From an uncultured Methanolobus sp. (GTDB lineage Archaea; Halobacteriota; Methanosarcinia; Methanosarcinales; Methanosarcinaceae), in the NCBI RefSeq assembly GCF_963667555.1, contig NZ_OY763421.1:2559562-2623561 (forward strand): a stretch of 64,000 nucleotides of DNA. The letters run 5' to 3'. Position 1 is the stretch's first letter. Every line of letters starts with the position of its first letter. Both the position numbers and the translations under genes were made by a program. Below the pieces are notes generated by a model. That model was not told the origin of the DNA. It worked only from the letters and a program-made list of their open reading frames with translations, and made no database searches. Positions 40,276 through 50,446 of the stretch are shown one piece after another.

Positions 40276-41041
40276 CAGAGCACCTCCTAGTCTGCGATAA
40301 CGAATGTTGGGTAAATGGTTCTTTTTGATGAAGACATTTTTTGACCTCAAAAAACAAATCAATTTGCAGGAAATTCTTGCTCCTATCTGTTTTTGTGGAG
40401 AAAAACAGAGGAGCAATTGAAGGAGGTATTAGAATTTCCTCTGAGATTTCAGCCGTGATATAGACCCATTTAAATCAAGGCGAGTTGTTTTATCTCTATT
40501 TTCTAGTATGGTATATCTACTACTTATATTTTATGGTCATGTATGGGCAATATATTTTTGCTTTTGACCTAATAATAGCTCTTTAGATTATGTTTTCCTC
40601 CTCCTCTGCCTATATCGGGTGAGCTTTTAAGTCGTAGAAAGTTATATATACATAAACAATTGGTTTTTGTTGGAAAACAGCTTAATACTTGAATAATAGC
40701 AGGTGTTTTCTTTTCGATCAGACGTTGCGACATTGTATCTTTTTCATATCCACGAATCGTGGCTAAAACAATTATTATTTATATTTTGCTATTACTCGAA
40801 TTTTCTAATATCTGTAAATTTGAATATTTTTATCTTTTCTTTATATAGGAATGTACTATTATTGCGATATTTCCTGTTTTCAGTCATAACTTTTATGTAA
40901 TATGTAATACGACCCTTAACCAACATTATTATATACTGAAAAAATACTTCCTCTGTCGTGTACAGTTTATCACCGTAAATTCAGTGTTCTGGGTTTAGGT
41001 AAGATTGTAGAACATTCCGTATAAACTATCATCTAAAAAGT
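40276..41041. other. intergenic region between divergent hyuA-like and PAS/GAF genes
   Basis: About 765 AT-rich bases with no credible coding frame. The minus-strand promoter element at 40518-40533 and a TATA-like GTTATATATACATAA near 40641-40655 are the only signals seen. Confidence 0.5.
40518..40533 (-). promoter_or_regulatory. candidate promoter of the hyuA-like pair
   Basis: The minus strand reads AAAATATAAGTAGTAG, the same element as at pylT and at the MtmB-like gene, but it is 245 bases from the start codon. Confidence 0.4.
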
Positions 41042-43627
41042 ATGAATGCAAGTTCAGGAGTGATGAATATTTCAACTAACAGACCAGGAAAGACCAATGC
41101 CGGGGAAGGGAGCACAGTTACTTCTATTCCTATTGACAAAAAACTGGAAGCTGTTTACAACAGCAGTCCTGTCATCTCTTTCATCTGGAAAGCAGAGGGT
41201 GAATGGCCTGTGGAATCAGTCTCAGGTAACATCACACGTCTTGGTTACACTCCTGAGGATTTCCTTTCAGGAAAATTGCTCTATGGTAATATAGTTCATC
41301 CTGACGATCTTGACAGGATCCACCTGGAAGTCAAAAAGCATTCTGAGAAAAAGAATACTTCATATTTTTCTCTTAATTACCGCGTTCTCACCAAAGATGG
41401 TGATGTTCGCTGGGTCACAGAGAGGTCTTTCATTAAAAGAGACGAAAATGGTGCGATCACTCATTTCCAGGGTATAATCATCGACAACACAGAGCTTGAA
41501 AAGACCGAGCGTGAGTTACTGGAAACCGGAAAGAAGTACCAGATCATCTTTGAAAGTTCACCAGTTGGCATAATTTACTTTGATGAGAACGGGATAATCA
41601 CTCACTGCAACAAGGCATTTTCAGATATATTAGGGGCACCTGTAAAGAAAATAGCAGGTTTCAGTATTCTCTCCTCACTGAATGATGAAAATCTGAAAAG
41701 TGCAGTTGACCTTGTTTTCCTTGGAAATCCCGGATACTATGAAGGTGAGTATTTCTCTGCCATAACCGGGAAAAAACTTACAGTTAAAGCCAGTTTCACT
41801 CCTGTGCTCGATAATGACGGCTCACTGATCGGTGGTATTGGCATCATGGAAGATGTTGAACTTAGCAAAAAGGCTCAGGAGATCATAAATCTTAATGAGA
41901 TGCGTCTTGAAGCTCTCCTGAAACTCTACCAGATGCAGGATTCCCCAATGAGTGAAATATCGGAATATTCCATTGAAAAGGCAGTCAAGCTCACTAATAG
42001 TAACATTGGCTATCTTGAATTCCTCAACGAGAATGAAAATGTTCTTGAAACATATCATTGGCCTTATGATTCCCGTGAATACTATTCAGAAGAACCATTT
42101 GTGCACCCGGTTCGATCAACAGGTTTCTGGGGCGAAGCCATAAGGGAGCGTAAGGCTGTTATTGTGAACAGGGATTATGACACAGAGCGTGTGGATGAGA
42201 TATATCCCGGAACAAAAGAGAAAATGCTCCGTCACATAACCGTTCCTGTTTTTGATAATGACCAGATAGTTGCTGTTGCAGGCGTAGCCAACAAAAAAAG
42301 CGATTATGACGAGTCTGATGTCAGGCAGCTTACACTTTTGATGGAAGGGATGTGGAAACTTGTACAGTACAAGCAGACAACCGAGATCCTCTATGAAGCA
42401 TTAAGGATGCGCAGAGTGCTGGAATCTATCATGAGTTCAAGTCCTGCAATTGTTTTCCTGTGGAAACCAGAACAGGACTGGCCAGTAGAGTTCGTATCTG
42501 ATAACATTACGCAGTTTGGTTATACTGTTAATGATTTCATAACAGGTAAGATTATCTATGGAGATATCATCCATCCTTCTGATCTGCAGAGGGTCAGGAA
42601 TGAAGTTGACAGAGCTTCAAGAGAAGGTTTCTCAGACTTCAGCCAGGAATACAGGATCCTTACAAAATCAGGTGAGGTCAGGTGGGTTGATGAAAGGACC
42701 ATGCTGCATTATGACCAGAGAGGCATGGTAGATTATCTTCAGGGTATCATTGTTGACATAACCGAACGCAAGCAAGCTAATAATTTCATGCGTGTGGAAT
42801 GTGACCTGGATAATGTTCTTGGTGATACCGGCAGCCTTGAAGATACATTTGACAGGCTCCTTGATTTTACCCTTGAAGCCAAAGCAATAGATTCAGGCAT
42901 CATGTATGTGGTGGATAAGCTCACCGGTGAGTTTGATGCTGTATCATATCGCGGGCTTTCTGATAGTTTTGTTGAATCTCTATCTCATTTTAAGCCAAAT
43001 ACACTTATGGCCCGCATGTTCACTACAGGCTTCCCCGTCTACAAATACTTCACTGAGATCAACATGATGCTTCCGGCATCAAAGCTTGATTATGAAGGGT
43101 TGCAGGCAATGGCTTTCATTCCTATAAAGCACAATGATGAACTGGTTGCGGCCATGGTGCTTGGTTCTCATTCCGAACTTGAGGTTCCTGCCAGTTCAAG
43201 GAATCTTATAGAAACCATTGCAAATCAGGTTGGGATAGTTATCTCCAGAATGAAGAAGGATTCAGGATTGCAGAAAAGCAAGACCCATATGAACTCACTT
43301 CTCAATGTACTTGATGAAATAGTCTTCATCATGGATCTGCAGGGAAGTATTCTCCATGTGAACTCTTCACTGACTGATACTCTGAACTATACGGTAAAAG
43401 ACCTTGAAATGAAAGATTTCCTTATGCTTTATCCTGAAGGCTGGGAAGATGATGTCCTTTCAACTCTCGATGAAATAATGTCAGGCAAGTCCTCTACTTC
43501 CGAGATACCATTGATAAGTAAAGAAGGCACAATTGTGCCGGTAAAATCAAAATTCACAATAGGGGACTGGGGAGGACAGGATGTCCTCATATCCATTTCT
43601 TCTCTTATAAAAGAGCCAGGAGTTTAA
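41042..43627 (+). CDS. PAS/GAF sensory protein without an output domain
   Basis: The protein has 861 residues. In order: PAS/PAC (about 35-155), PAS (165-275), a GAF-type domain (300-445, with GFWGEAIRERKAVIVNRD), PAS/PAC (455-585, closely like the first), GAF (595-735) and a final PAS (750-855). No histidine kinase, GGDEF or DNA-binding region follows. Methanogen sensors such as MsmS use similar PAS-GAF arrays before a kinase. It probably acts through protein contact with a separate kinase or regulator. It ends with a 4-bp convergent overlap with the third hyuA-like gene. Confidence 0.75.
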   Translation: MNASSGVMNISTNRPGKTNAGEGSTVTSIPIDKKLEAVYNSSPVISFIWKAEGEWPVESVSGNITRLGYTPEDFLSGKLLYGNIVHPDDLDRIHLEVKKHSEKKNTSYFSLNYRVLTKDGDVRWVTERSFIKRDENGAITHFQGIIIDNTELEKTERELLETGKKYQIIFESSPVGIIYFDENGIITHCNKAFSDILGAPVKKIAGFSILSSLNDENLKSAVDLVFLGNPGYYEGEYFSAITGKKLTVKASFTPVLDNDGSLIGGIGIMEDVELSKKAQEIINLNEMRLEALLKLYQMQDSPMSEISEYSIEKAVKLTNSNIGYLEFLNENENVLETYHWPYDSREYYSEEPFVHPVRSTGFWGEAIRERKAVIVNRDYDTERVDEIYPGTKEKMLRHITVPVFDNDQIVAVAGVANKKSDYDESDVRQLTLLMEGMWKLVQYKQTTEILYEALRMRRVLESIMSSSPAIVFLWKPEQDWPVEFVSDNITQFGYTVNDFITGKIIYGDIIHPSDLQRVRNEVDRASREGFSDFSQEYRILTKSGEVRWVDERTMLHYDQRGMVDYLQGIIVDITERKQANNFMRVECDLDNVLGDTGSLEDTFDRLLDFTLEAKAIDSGIMYVVDKLTGEFDAVSYRGLSDSFVESLSHFKPNTLMARMFTTGFPVYKYFTEINMMLPASKLDYEGLQAMAFIPIKHNDELVAAMVLGSHSELEVPASSRNLIETIANQVGIVISRMKKDSGLQKSKTHMNSLLNVLDEIVFIMDLQGSILHVNSSLTDTLNYTVKDLEMKDFLMLYPEGWEDDVLSTLDEIMSGKSSTSEIPLISKEGTIVPVKSKFTIGDWGGQDVLISISSLIKEPGV

Positions 43628-45558
43628 CAACACTCCTGTTCTGTATTCCTGTTCCCAACTCCAAGGATTACGAGCTTTGTTTCCATTGGAGTTTTCCAGC
43701 CCTGAGGAATTACTTCTTCCTTTTTCACATCTATTTTTATGTGGTTGGAATCAAGCCCTGCATCCTTCATGTAACTCAATACAGTAGTCTCTCCCAGATT
43801 GACTGCATAGTCCAGAGCTTCCTGATATTCATAGAAATTGCTTCTTCCATGTTCGGAAAATACAAGGAACTCCCAGTCAGGTGCAGCCATTGATGCAGGT
43901 CTGATGAGGACTTCAAATCTTCTGATGCCTTTAGCAGCAAGCGCACCGGCAGCGTTTCCAACATTTGAGTATTCAGGAAGTATTATTTCTGCATCGAGTA
44001 TTTCCCGCATCTCTTTAACAAAAGCACTCACAGGTCCACCTATTAATACAACAGGGACCTCTATCTTGAATTTAGCAGGTGACTGGATGTCGAATATCTT
44101 TCTGATCTCAGATTTCTCAACTCCGTCAAGGAAGAATGAAACAAGGTCACACGCCATGTTCTTTGCAAATTCTCTCTTGATATACCTGGCAAACTCATGT
44201 CTGTCCATATCAACGATAGAACCTAGCATGTCAGCGCCAACGTTAGCTGCTTCCACATTCCTTTCTGTGTATTCTCCAAGTACATGAAGTGCGTCGGTGA
44301 GTGTAAATCCGATAGGTTGCAGCAGTCTTTTCTGGATAAGGCTGTCAAATATCTTACTTGCAGGGAATTTCCTGATGCGGTTGAAGATCTCGGTTGTTGA
44401 TGTTGGTTCTTTCTTTACGGCTCCAAGGACTTCCATTTCTTCAGGACTTGCTTCCATTGCCTCGTAATCTGTTCTGATGTAGAATTTGGTTGGCTGGTAA
44501 TTGATACCAAGTCTTATTTTTGATGGCATGGGGTTTGCTTTGAGCTGCTCAAGGAAATCAGGATAGAGTACAGCAGCCCTGCAGAGTGGAATAACTCTTC
44601 TTGGACCGATGTTGATGTCTTTTCCCTTGACCCATACGTGGCTGTCTCCTCCCATGGCGGATGTTTCCATTTTTATGGCTTTGACCCTTGTTTTCCATCC
44701 ACCTACAACAGCACCTGCATCACTCATTTCCGGCACTCCATTGTAGATAACTGAGATATCGGTGCTGGTACCTCCAACATCGATAACGGCACATGACTCA
44801 CTTTTTGCAAGGAACGATGCACCCACAAGACTTCCTGCAGGGCCTGAAAATATGGATTCGATTGGTTTTTTCAGGGCACTCTGGATGCCGATTACAGAGC
44901 CGTCGCATTTGAGCATGAATACTTTTGCGTCAATTCCTCTTGATTTAATTTCAGCTTCAACTGTTGTCATGAATCTCTCAGTTACAGGTATCAGTTGAGC
45001 GTTTAAGAATGCTGTAACTGCTCTTTCAAATGCGCCGAGATCCTGTGAGAGTTCATAGCTGCAAACTGCGGGAAGTCCGGTGAGTTCTGTAATTATATCC
45101 TTGGCACAGAGTTCGTGGTCGTGGTTCCTAACGCTGAAATAGGATGAGATCGCAAATGCTGATACCTTATCTTTTACTTTGAGGACGAAATTTTTTATGG
45201 ATTCAGTATCAAGTGGATTAGTTTCGATTCCGTTATGGTCGTGACCTCCTTTTACCTGCAAATAATGGTTGGTTGGAAGTTCTTCCTTGATGTCGAAGTT
45301 CCCGATGAGTATAAGTGCTACAGGTGATCCGGTTCCTTCAAGAATGCTGTTTGTTGAAAGGGTGGTCGATACTGAAACCACTTTCACTTCTTTGAGCCTG
45401 TCAGGATCAAGTCCTTCAATGGCTCCACGGATCCCTCCAAGAGGGTCCGGGTAGCTTGTAAGAGATTTACTTGACTCAATTATGGTCTCATTTTCATCAT
45501 CAAGAAGGACTGCATCGGTGTATGTTCCTCCTGCATCTATGCCAAGACTGTAACTCAT
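43624..45558 (-). CDS. HyuA-like hydantoinase/oxoprolinase family ATPase, paralog 3
   Basis: The protein has 644 residues with LGIDAGGTYTDAV near the start and IDVGGTSTDISV around residue 260. It is more diverged than the other two paralogs. Its promoter region shares 16 bases with that of mttB (see 45611-45626), reading in the opposite direction, so it is a candidate for co-regulation with trimethylamine genes. No HyuB-type partner is visible. Confidence 0.8.
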   Translation of the reverse strand: MSYSLGIDAGGTYTDAVLLDDENETIIESSKSLTSYPDPLGGIRGAIEGLDPDRLKEVKVVSVSTTLSTNSILEGTGSPVALILIGNFDIKEELPTNHYLQVKGGHDHNGIETNPLDTESIKNFVLKVKDKVSAFAISSYFSVRNHDHELCAKDIITELTGLPAVCSYELSQDLGAFERAVTAFLNAQLIPVTERFMTTVEAEIKSRGIDAKVFMLKCDGSVIGIQSALKKPIESIFSGPAGSLVGASFLAKSESCAVIDVGGTSTDISVIYNGVPEMSDAGAVVGGWKTRVKAIKMETSAMGGDSHVWVKGKDINIGPRRVIPLCRAAVLYPDFLEQLKANPMPSKIRLGINYQPTKFYIRTDYEAMEASPEEMEVLGAVKKEPTSTTEIFNRIRKFPASKIFDSLIQKRLLQPIGFTLTDALHVLGEYTERNVEAANVGADMLGSIVDMDRHEFARYIKREFAKNMACDLVSFFLDGVEKSEIRKIFDIQSPAKFKIEVPVVLIGGPVSAFVKEMREILDAEIILPEYSNVGNAAGALAAKGIRRFEVLIRPASMAAPDWEFLVFSEHGRSNFYEYQEALDYAVNLGETTVLSYMKDAGLDSNHIKIDVKKEEVIPQGWKTPMETKLVILGVGNRNTEQECC

Positions 45559-45610
45559 ATTATTGTGAACTCCTTATTTTTGTGTTATTTGTGTGGAAAT
45601 TCCAAAATTA

Positions 45611-45626
45611 TAGTATATATATTTTG
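45611..45626 (-). promoter_or_regulatory. TATA element of hyuA-like gene 3
   Basis: The minus strand reads CAAAATATATATACTA, identical over 16 bases to the mttB element, and lies about 60 bases from the start codon, a normal promoter distance. Confidence 0.6.
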
Positions 45627-46038
45627 TGTACAATTGATTAACACTGTTAACTACAAAATCAGCATCATCTGGCATTATATCTGTGTAATTAATCTATTCT
45701 TTGCATTAGTAGCAGGAAATAGTTTTATATTATTATTTCCAGTCACGGTGTTAACTTGAGTCAGTTACCGGGAAATTTCAGGTTTTTTCTCGTAAGATTC
45801 AAGCTAGATTCAGATAATTTGCAGCAAAATGTTGCCAAAATAGAAACACTTAAATATTTGATTCAAATAAGTAGTAATGATAATCTTCATATAGTAGAAA
45901 CGAATCCGCAGATTTTATGAATAAACTCTTAATTTTGTCAATGTTTAGTAAATCGCCAGCATGTGCTTAGTTTTGTATTTTTATCTGATTTTTCTCTATC
46001 GTTATCTTTATATGCCTGTTCTTATAATGGAGCAATAG

Positions 46039-46054
46039 CAAAATATATATACTA
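46039..46054 (+). promoter_or_regulatory. TATA element of mttB
   Basis: Reads CAAAATATATATACTA about 140 bases before the mttB start. Related elements precede mtbC (AAAATATATATACTTG) and mtbA2 (AAAAATATATATGC). Confidence 0.6.
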
Positions 46055-46187
46055 GATTAGTAAGAAAAGTTTATATACGAGTATATTCTACCTATCAAAC
46101 AGGAACATACTGCTACAAGGCAGTTTCAATCCTTTGGAATATCATGGAGGTATTCCAGACATATAATTCAAATTGGAGGCTAAGAAA

Positions 46188-47678
46188 ATGGTAAACCACT
46201 ATTTCCCAGGTAGACGTCCACTAGACGGTGTAACTCTGGAGTTATTCTCAGAAGATGACCTCAGAGCACTCCACTATGCTACAATGGATGTTTTCATAAA
46301 CACTGGTATCCAGGTATCAGATGCTGAGGCTAGAGCGATCTTCAAAGAAGGTGGCTGTTTAGTTGATGAAAAGACAATGGTAGTCAAGATCCCTGAGTAT
46401 GTAGTTAACAGGGCACTGCGTGACTGTCCTTCAAAGTTCGTCCTCTGGGGACGTGACAAGAAGAAGAACGTCAAACAGGAGCACAAAGGAAAGGTACACT
46501 GGACATGTTTCGGAACCGGTGTCAAGATGTGCAACTACCAGGCACCAGGCAAGTACACCACTGTTGACTCAACAGAAAAGGACCTTGCAGACACAGCAAA
46601 GATCTGTGACTGGGCAGAAAACATCGACTACTACTCACTTGCAGTTTCCGCAAGAGACTGGGCAGGCAAGGGTGCACAGGACGTACACGAGACCCTGGTC
46701 CCTCTGATGAACACAACAAAGCACTTCCACCACATCGACCCTGTAGGCGAGAACGTAGATTACTACCAGCAGATCGCAACAGCATACTATGGTGGCGACG
46801 ATGAGGAAGCACGCAAGAAGCCAATCTTCTCAACACTTCTCTGTCCAACAAGCCCACTTGAGCTTAGTGTCAACGCATGTCAGGTCATCATAAAGGGTGC
46901 AAGGTTCGGAACACCTGTAAACGTACTCAGTATGGCAATGGCAGGAGGTTCATCACCAGTACACCTTGCAGGTACACTCGTTACGCACAATGCAGAGGTA
47001 CTTTCCGGTATCGTACTCGCACAGCTGGTTCAGCCAGGTGCACCAGTATGGTATGGTAGCTCCACCACAACATTCGATCTTAAGAAAGGAACAGCACCTG
47101 TAGGTTCACCAGAACTTGGACTTATCAGTGCAGCTGTTGCAAAACTCGGTCAGTACTACGGTCTGCCAACATTCGTTGCTGGTTCGTAGGCTGATGCCAA
47201 GATACCTGATGGCCAGGCTGGTCATGAGAAGACAATGACAACAATTCTTCCATCCTTCGCAGGTGCAAACACCCTGTACGGAGCAGGTATGCTTGAGCTC
47301 GGTATGACATTCTCACTCGAACAGCTCGTTCTTGACAATGATATGATCTCCATGACAAAGAAGGCAATGCAGGGAATCCCTGTAACCGAGGAGACATTGG
47401 CAGTTGACTCCATTGACCAGGTTGGTATTGGAAACAACTTCCTTGCACATAAGACAACAAGACAGAACATTAACCTCCCATCCAGCCCAATGATCATTGA
47501 CAGGCTCATGTACGGAGACTGGGAAATGGCAGGTGCAAAGGACATCGCAACGGTTGCTCATGAAAAAGTCGTTGACATCATGAAGAACCACGAAGTCCAA
47601 CCAATTGACGCTGACCTGCTCAAGGACATGCAGGCAGTCGTAGAGAAGGCTGACAAGGCATTCAGAGCCAGCATGTAA
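46188..47678 (+). CDS. mttB: trimethylamine methyltransferase MttB with pyrrolysine 334
   Basis: The start at 46188 follows a GGAGG site; an upstream TTG overlaps that site. The in-frame TAG at 47187-47189 is codon 334, the known pyrrolysine position of MttB, within [23 protein letters not shown]. The reading frame goes on to a TAA after SM, giving 496 residues against 495 in M. barkeri. It transfers a methyl group from trimethylamine to Co(I)-MttC, yielding dimethylamine. mttC follows after 16 bases. Confidence 0.96.
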
Positions 47679-47694
47679 AACAGGAGGTTTAGAA

Positions 47695-48342
47695 ATGGCA
47701 ACAAAAGAAGAGATTATTGCAAAAGCAAAAGCAGCTATTTTAGATTTCGATGAAGAAGCAGCAGAAGAAGCAGCACAGGAAGGTCTTGCTGCAGACGTAG
47801 ATCCAGTAGATCTTATCCAGGATGGTTTCACAGCAGGAATGAACGAAGTTGGTGACCAGTTCGAAGCAGGTACCGTATTCCTTCCACACGTCATTGCAGC
47901 ATCAGAGGCAATGAGTGCAGGAGTAGCAATCCTTACACCAGCTCTTGAAGCAAAGGGTGCAGAAACAGCAAGCAGAGGTACAATCGTTATCGGTACAATC
48001 GAGGGAGATATCCACTCAATCGGTAAGGACATTGTAGCAACAATGCTTAAGATCGCAGGTTTCAAGGTTGTAGACCTTGGAAGGGATGTTGCTATCAGCA
48101 AGTATGTCGAAGCTGTAAAAGCAAACAAAGCTCATGTAGTTGGTTCATCTGCTCTTATGACCACAACAATGGTCAGCCAGATCCAGATCGAAGAACAGCT
48201 CAAAGAAGCAGGTATCCGCGACTCTGTTAAGACAATGGTTGGCGGTGCACCTGTAACACAGGACTGGGCAACAAAGATCGGAGCAGACATCTACGGCGAG
48301 AACGCTACAGATGTAGTTTCCAAGCTTAACGCTATGTTCTAA
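47695..48342 (+). CDS. mttC: trimethylamine corrinoid protein MttC
   Basis: The protein has 215 residues with a helical cap and a B12-binding motif D105-x-H107-x-x-G110 (GDIHSIGK). It carries the methyl group between MttB and MtbA. The AGGAGG site directly precedes the start, and the gene follows mttB closely. It is followed by two stem-loops before mttP. Confidence 0.95.
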   Translation: MATKEEIIAKAKAAILDFDEEAAEEAAQEGLAADVDPVDLIQDGFTAGMNEVGDQFEAGTVFLPHVIAASEAMSAGVAILTPALEAKGAETASRGTIVIGTIEGDIHSIGKDIVATMLKIAGFKVVDLGRDVAISKYVEAVKANKAHVVGSSALMTTTMVSQIQIEEQLKEAGIRDSVKTMVGGAPVTQDWATKIGADIYGENATDVVSKLNAMF

Positions 48343-48373
48343 AACCAGAACTAAAACAAGATACGAACGTTGC

Positions 48374-48432
48374 GAGGATGTACTAGGCATACATCCTCAC
48401 AATCTGAAGACAATCTTTGCTTTGTTGTCTTC
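48374..48432 (+). promoter_or_regulatory. two tandem stem-loops between mttC and mttP
   Basis: Stem 1 pairs GAGGATGTA (48374-48382) with TACATCCTC (48390-48398). Stem 2 pairs GAAGACAA (48406-48413) with TTGTCTTC (48425-48432). No U-run follows either, so RNA processing or partial termination is likelier than full termination. Confidence 0.5.
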
Positions 48433-48617
48433 ATATAATTAGTGCTGAAGGAATATCAGTTTTCCGTCAAACAGCACTTTCATAAAAGATGTTAACTGCA
48501 GCTGATCGGTGCTGTATGTTTTCATCATAAGCATCACTTTCCAGAAATATCTGGAATCATCAACATGCCATGTGGTGGCATGTCACTTTAGAAGGTTTGA
48601 AATTGGAGGTATTGACT

Positions 48618-49664
48618 TTGGATCTAAAAGCTTTAAAAAAGCAGGAACACCAGAAGAGGGTCAAGTATGGTTACATGTGGGCTCTTTTCTGTGCAGTTCT
48701 ATGGGGAATGTGGTATATCCCCGGTACAACAGTATGGGTACTTAACCCATTCGATGAAATGTATGGCGAGATCGCTGCAGGAAGCGGCGATGGTATGGCA
48801 CTGGTAATAGTGGCCGTGCTGATCACAGCATTTAATGCATTAACAGTTATGCTGGCTCTTACCGTCTGGAACGGTGCTCTTGGTAAGTTCGGTGAAATGA
48901 AGAGAACAGTGAAGGAATTCCATCCATGTTCAAAGTGGTTCTTCCTGGCATCTATTTTCGGTGGTCCAATGGCCATTCTGGGTTCTTTTATCGCCATGGG
49001 ATTTGTTGGCGGTGCTTTTGCAGCGGTTGCAGCTCTTATGTATCCTGTTGTAGGTTCTATTCTTGCCCAGAAATGGTATGGTGAGAAGATCTCAAGGAGA
49101 GCTTATCTTGGTATTGCTTTCATTATTGTGGGTGGTGTCACAATTTTCGGTGGTGGACTGCTTACTGAACTTGGAAGCGGAAACGTTGCATGGATTGGTT
49201 ACCTTGGTGGTCTTATGGCAGCAGCCGGATGGGGTATTGAAGGTGCTATAGCAGGTAAGGGTCTTGATATCGCAGAACCTGATGTAGGTCTTACACTGAG
49301 GTTCCTTGGTGAGAACATCATCTGGTGGATCATTATCGTCCCTATACTGGCAATTGTCGGTTTCCCAATGTTCAAGTACGCATTCATGGCATTTGAGCCA
49401 CTCACACTTCTGGTACTTGTCTTTGCAGGTATAACATTTGGTTTCTGTTACGTTACCTGGTACAAGTCTTTCCCGCTGATCGGTGTTGGAAGAGGACAGG
49501 GTATCGGTAACCTGTACGGTCTGTTCGCTGTAATATTCATCTTCCTTTTCTTCGGAGATGTCCCTGCATGGACTATCCTTCTTGGAGGAGCACTCTGTCT
49601 TGGAGGCAGTTCTATCATGTTCTCTGAAGACACCGGTGAAATGGAATCTTTGAGAGGTGACTGA
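48618..49664 (+). CDS. mttP: DMT/EamA-type permease, probable trimethylamine transporter MttP
   Basis: The protein has about 348 residues and ten hydrophobic helices with EamA-like halves. The TTG at 48618 is preferred because GGAGG lies eight bases before it; the in-frame ATG at 48570 has no ribosome site. Methanosarcina trimethylamine operons carry a permease named mttP in the same place after mttC. The substrate is inferred from context. The stop overlaps the ribosome site of the next small gene. Confidence 0.75.
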   Translation: MDLKALKKQEHQKRVKYGYMWALFCAVLWGMWYIPGTTVWVLNPFDEMYGEIAAGSGDGMALVIVAVLITAFNALTVMLALTVWNGALGKFGEMKRTVKEFHPCSKWFFLASIFGGPMAILGSFIAMGFVGGAFAAVAALMYPVVGSILAQKWYGEKISRRAYLGIAFIIVGGVTIFGGGLLTELGSGNVAWIGYLGGLMAAAGWGIEGAIAGKGLDIAEPDVGLTLRFLGENIIWWIIIVPILAIVGFPMFKYAFMAFEPLTLLVLVFAGITFGFCYVTWYKSFPLIGVGRGQGIGNLYGLFAVIFIFLFFGDVPAWTILLGGALCLGGSSIMFSEDTGEMESLRGD

Positions 49665-49665
49665 A

Positions 49666-49956
49666 ATGGCAGGAAATCGTCCTATAAAATTCAGAATACT
49701 TGAGCTGTGCAACGGTGGAAAATGGAACTACGAGATCGTAGGCCAGATCCAGAAAGAGTACGGCCTTAAAGGAAATTTCCAGAGGGATTCCATAAACTTC
49801 GATATCATTGAACTCGCATCAGGAGGAATGTTGAAGGATGTTGAGGTCAAGGTCGATGAAGATGGGATCTACAAGAAAGGTTTCCTTCTGCACAAGTACG
49901 AACTGACAGATTTCGGAAAAGTAAGGGCTGCAGATGCCTGTTTAATGTATGTATAA
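49666..49956 (+). CDS. small winged-helix-like protein
   Basis: The protein has 96 residues. The ATG at 49666 follows GAGGTGA; an in-frame GTG at 49657 is part of that site and is rejected as start. The layout (ILELCNGGKWNYEIVGQIQKEYGL, then GFLLHKYELTDFGKVRA) resembles PadR/MarR-type winged helices without a dimerisation tail. It lies directly behind mttP in the trimethylamine operon, so a local regulator of amine genes is a reasonable guess. Confidence 0.6.
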   Translation: MAGNRPIKFRILELCNGGKWNYEIVGQIQKEYGLKGNFQRDSINFDIIELASGGMLKDVEVKVDEDGIYKKGFLLHKYELTDFGKVRAADACLMYV

Positions 49957-49969
49957 GGAGTGATTCAAA

Positions 49970-50119
49970 ATGGTACAGACACAAGCTGCAATGGAAGCTT
50001 ACAATGCTTACTGGGTGAACTCACCTCTGCCGGCTGCTGATGTTTTGTGGATGGTCGCCATCCTTATAGTAGCATTAGTGGCACTCTGGCAGGCGAGAAC
50101 ATTCGTTTCACAGTTCTGA
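49970..50119 (+). CDS. 49-residue single-span membrane peptide
   Basis: An ATG at 49970 follows an AAGGAGTG site and opens 49 codons to TGA at 50117. The peptide has an amphipathic head (MVQTQAAMEAYNAYWVN), one transmembrane helix (about residues 22-41) and a short basic-aromatic tail (ARTFVSQF). It comes 13 bases after the winged-helix gene and so belongs to the mttBCP operon. It may be an accessory subunit of the MttP permease; no homology claim is made. Confidence 0.65.
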   Translation: MVQTQAAMEAYNAYWVNSPLPAADVLWMVAILIVALVALWQARTFVSQF

Positions 50120-50446
50120 GGAGGAACCTGAAAAATCTTTGAGTTAGTTGAGTAGACAGATGCAGTGAAGTTACAGGCTGTTATCCCATGGTCATGAATG
50201 TAATGGATCTGCTTCTGTTCATGTTTATTTAGTCTTTCACCTGAAGGTTCTGTAAGTCAATATGGTAGAAAAATATATATACTTGATACTATGAGGGTGC
50301 ATGAGTAACATTTAAATAGTGTATTTTAAGGCAACATATATATCTATCGTTTTACAATGCAGCATTACCTTCAGGTTATACCCCCACTTCAAACCAGAAT
50401 AAAGTAAAAATTGTCAAAAATAATCGAAAAATAATGAGGTGTACAA
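50120..50446. promoter_or_regulatory. mtbC promoter and leader
   Basis: No gene is seen in these 327 bases. The TATA element AAAATATATATACTTG lies at about 50270-50286, and a second, ACATATATATC, at about 50336. mtbC-mtbB therefore has its own promoter and a leader of roughly 100-150 bases. Confidence 0.6.

Larger units (their letters stand above)
45559..46187. other. divergent promoter region of hyuA-like gene 3 and mttB
   Basis: About 630 AT-rich bases without a gene. It carries TATA elements for both directions (45611-45626 and 46039-46054) with a shared sequence, plus a second TTTATATAC at about 46070. Confidence 0.6.

Noticed and set aside
47313..48128. 271-codon frame antisense to mttB and mttC
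   Set aside because: Low-complexity Ala/Ser-rich product opposite two well-supported genes.
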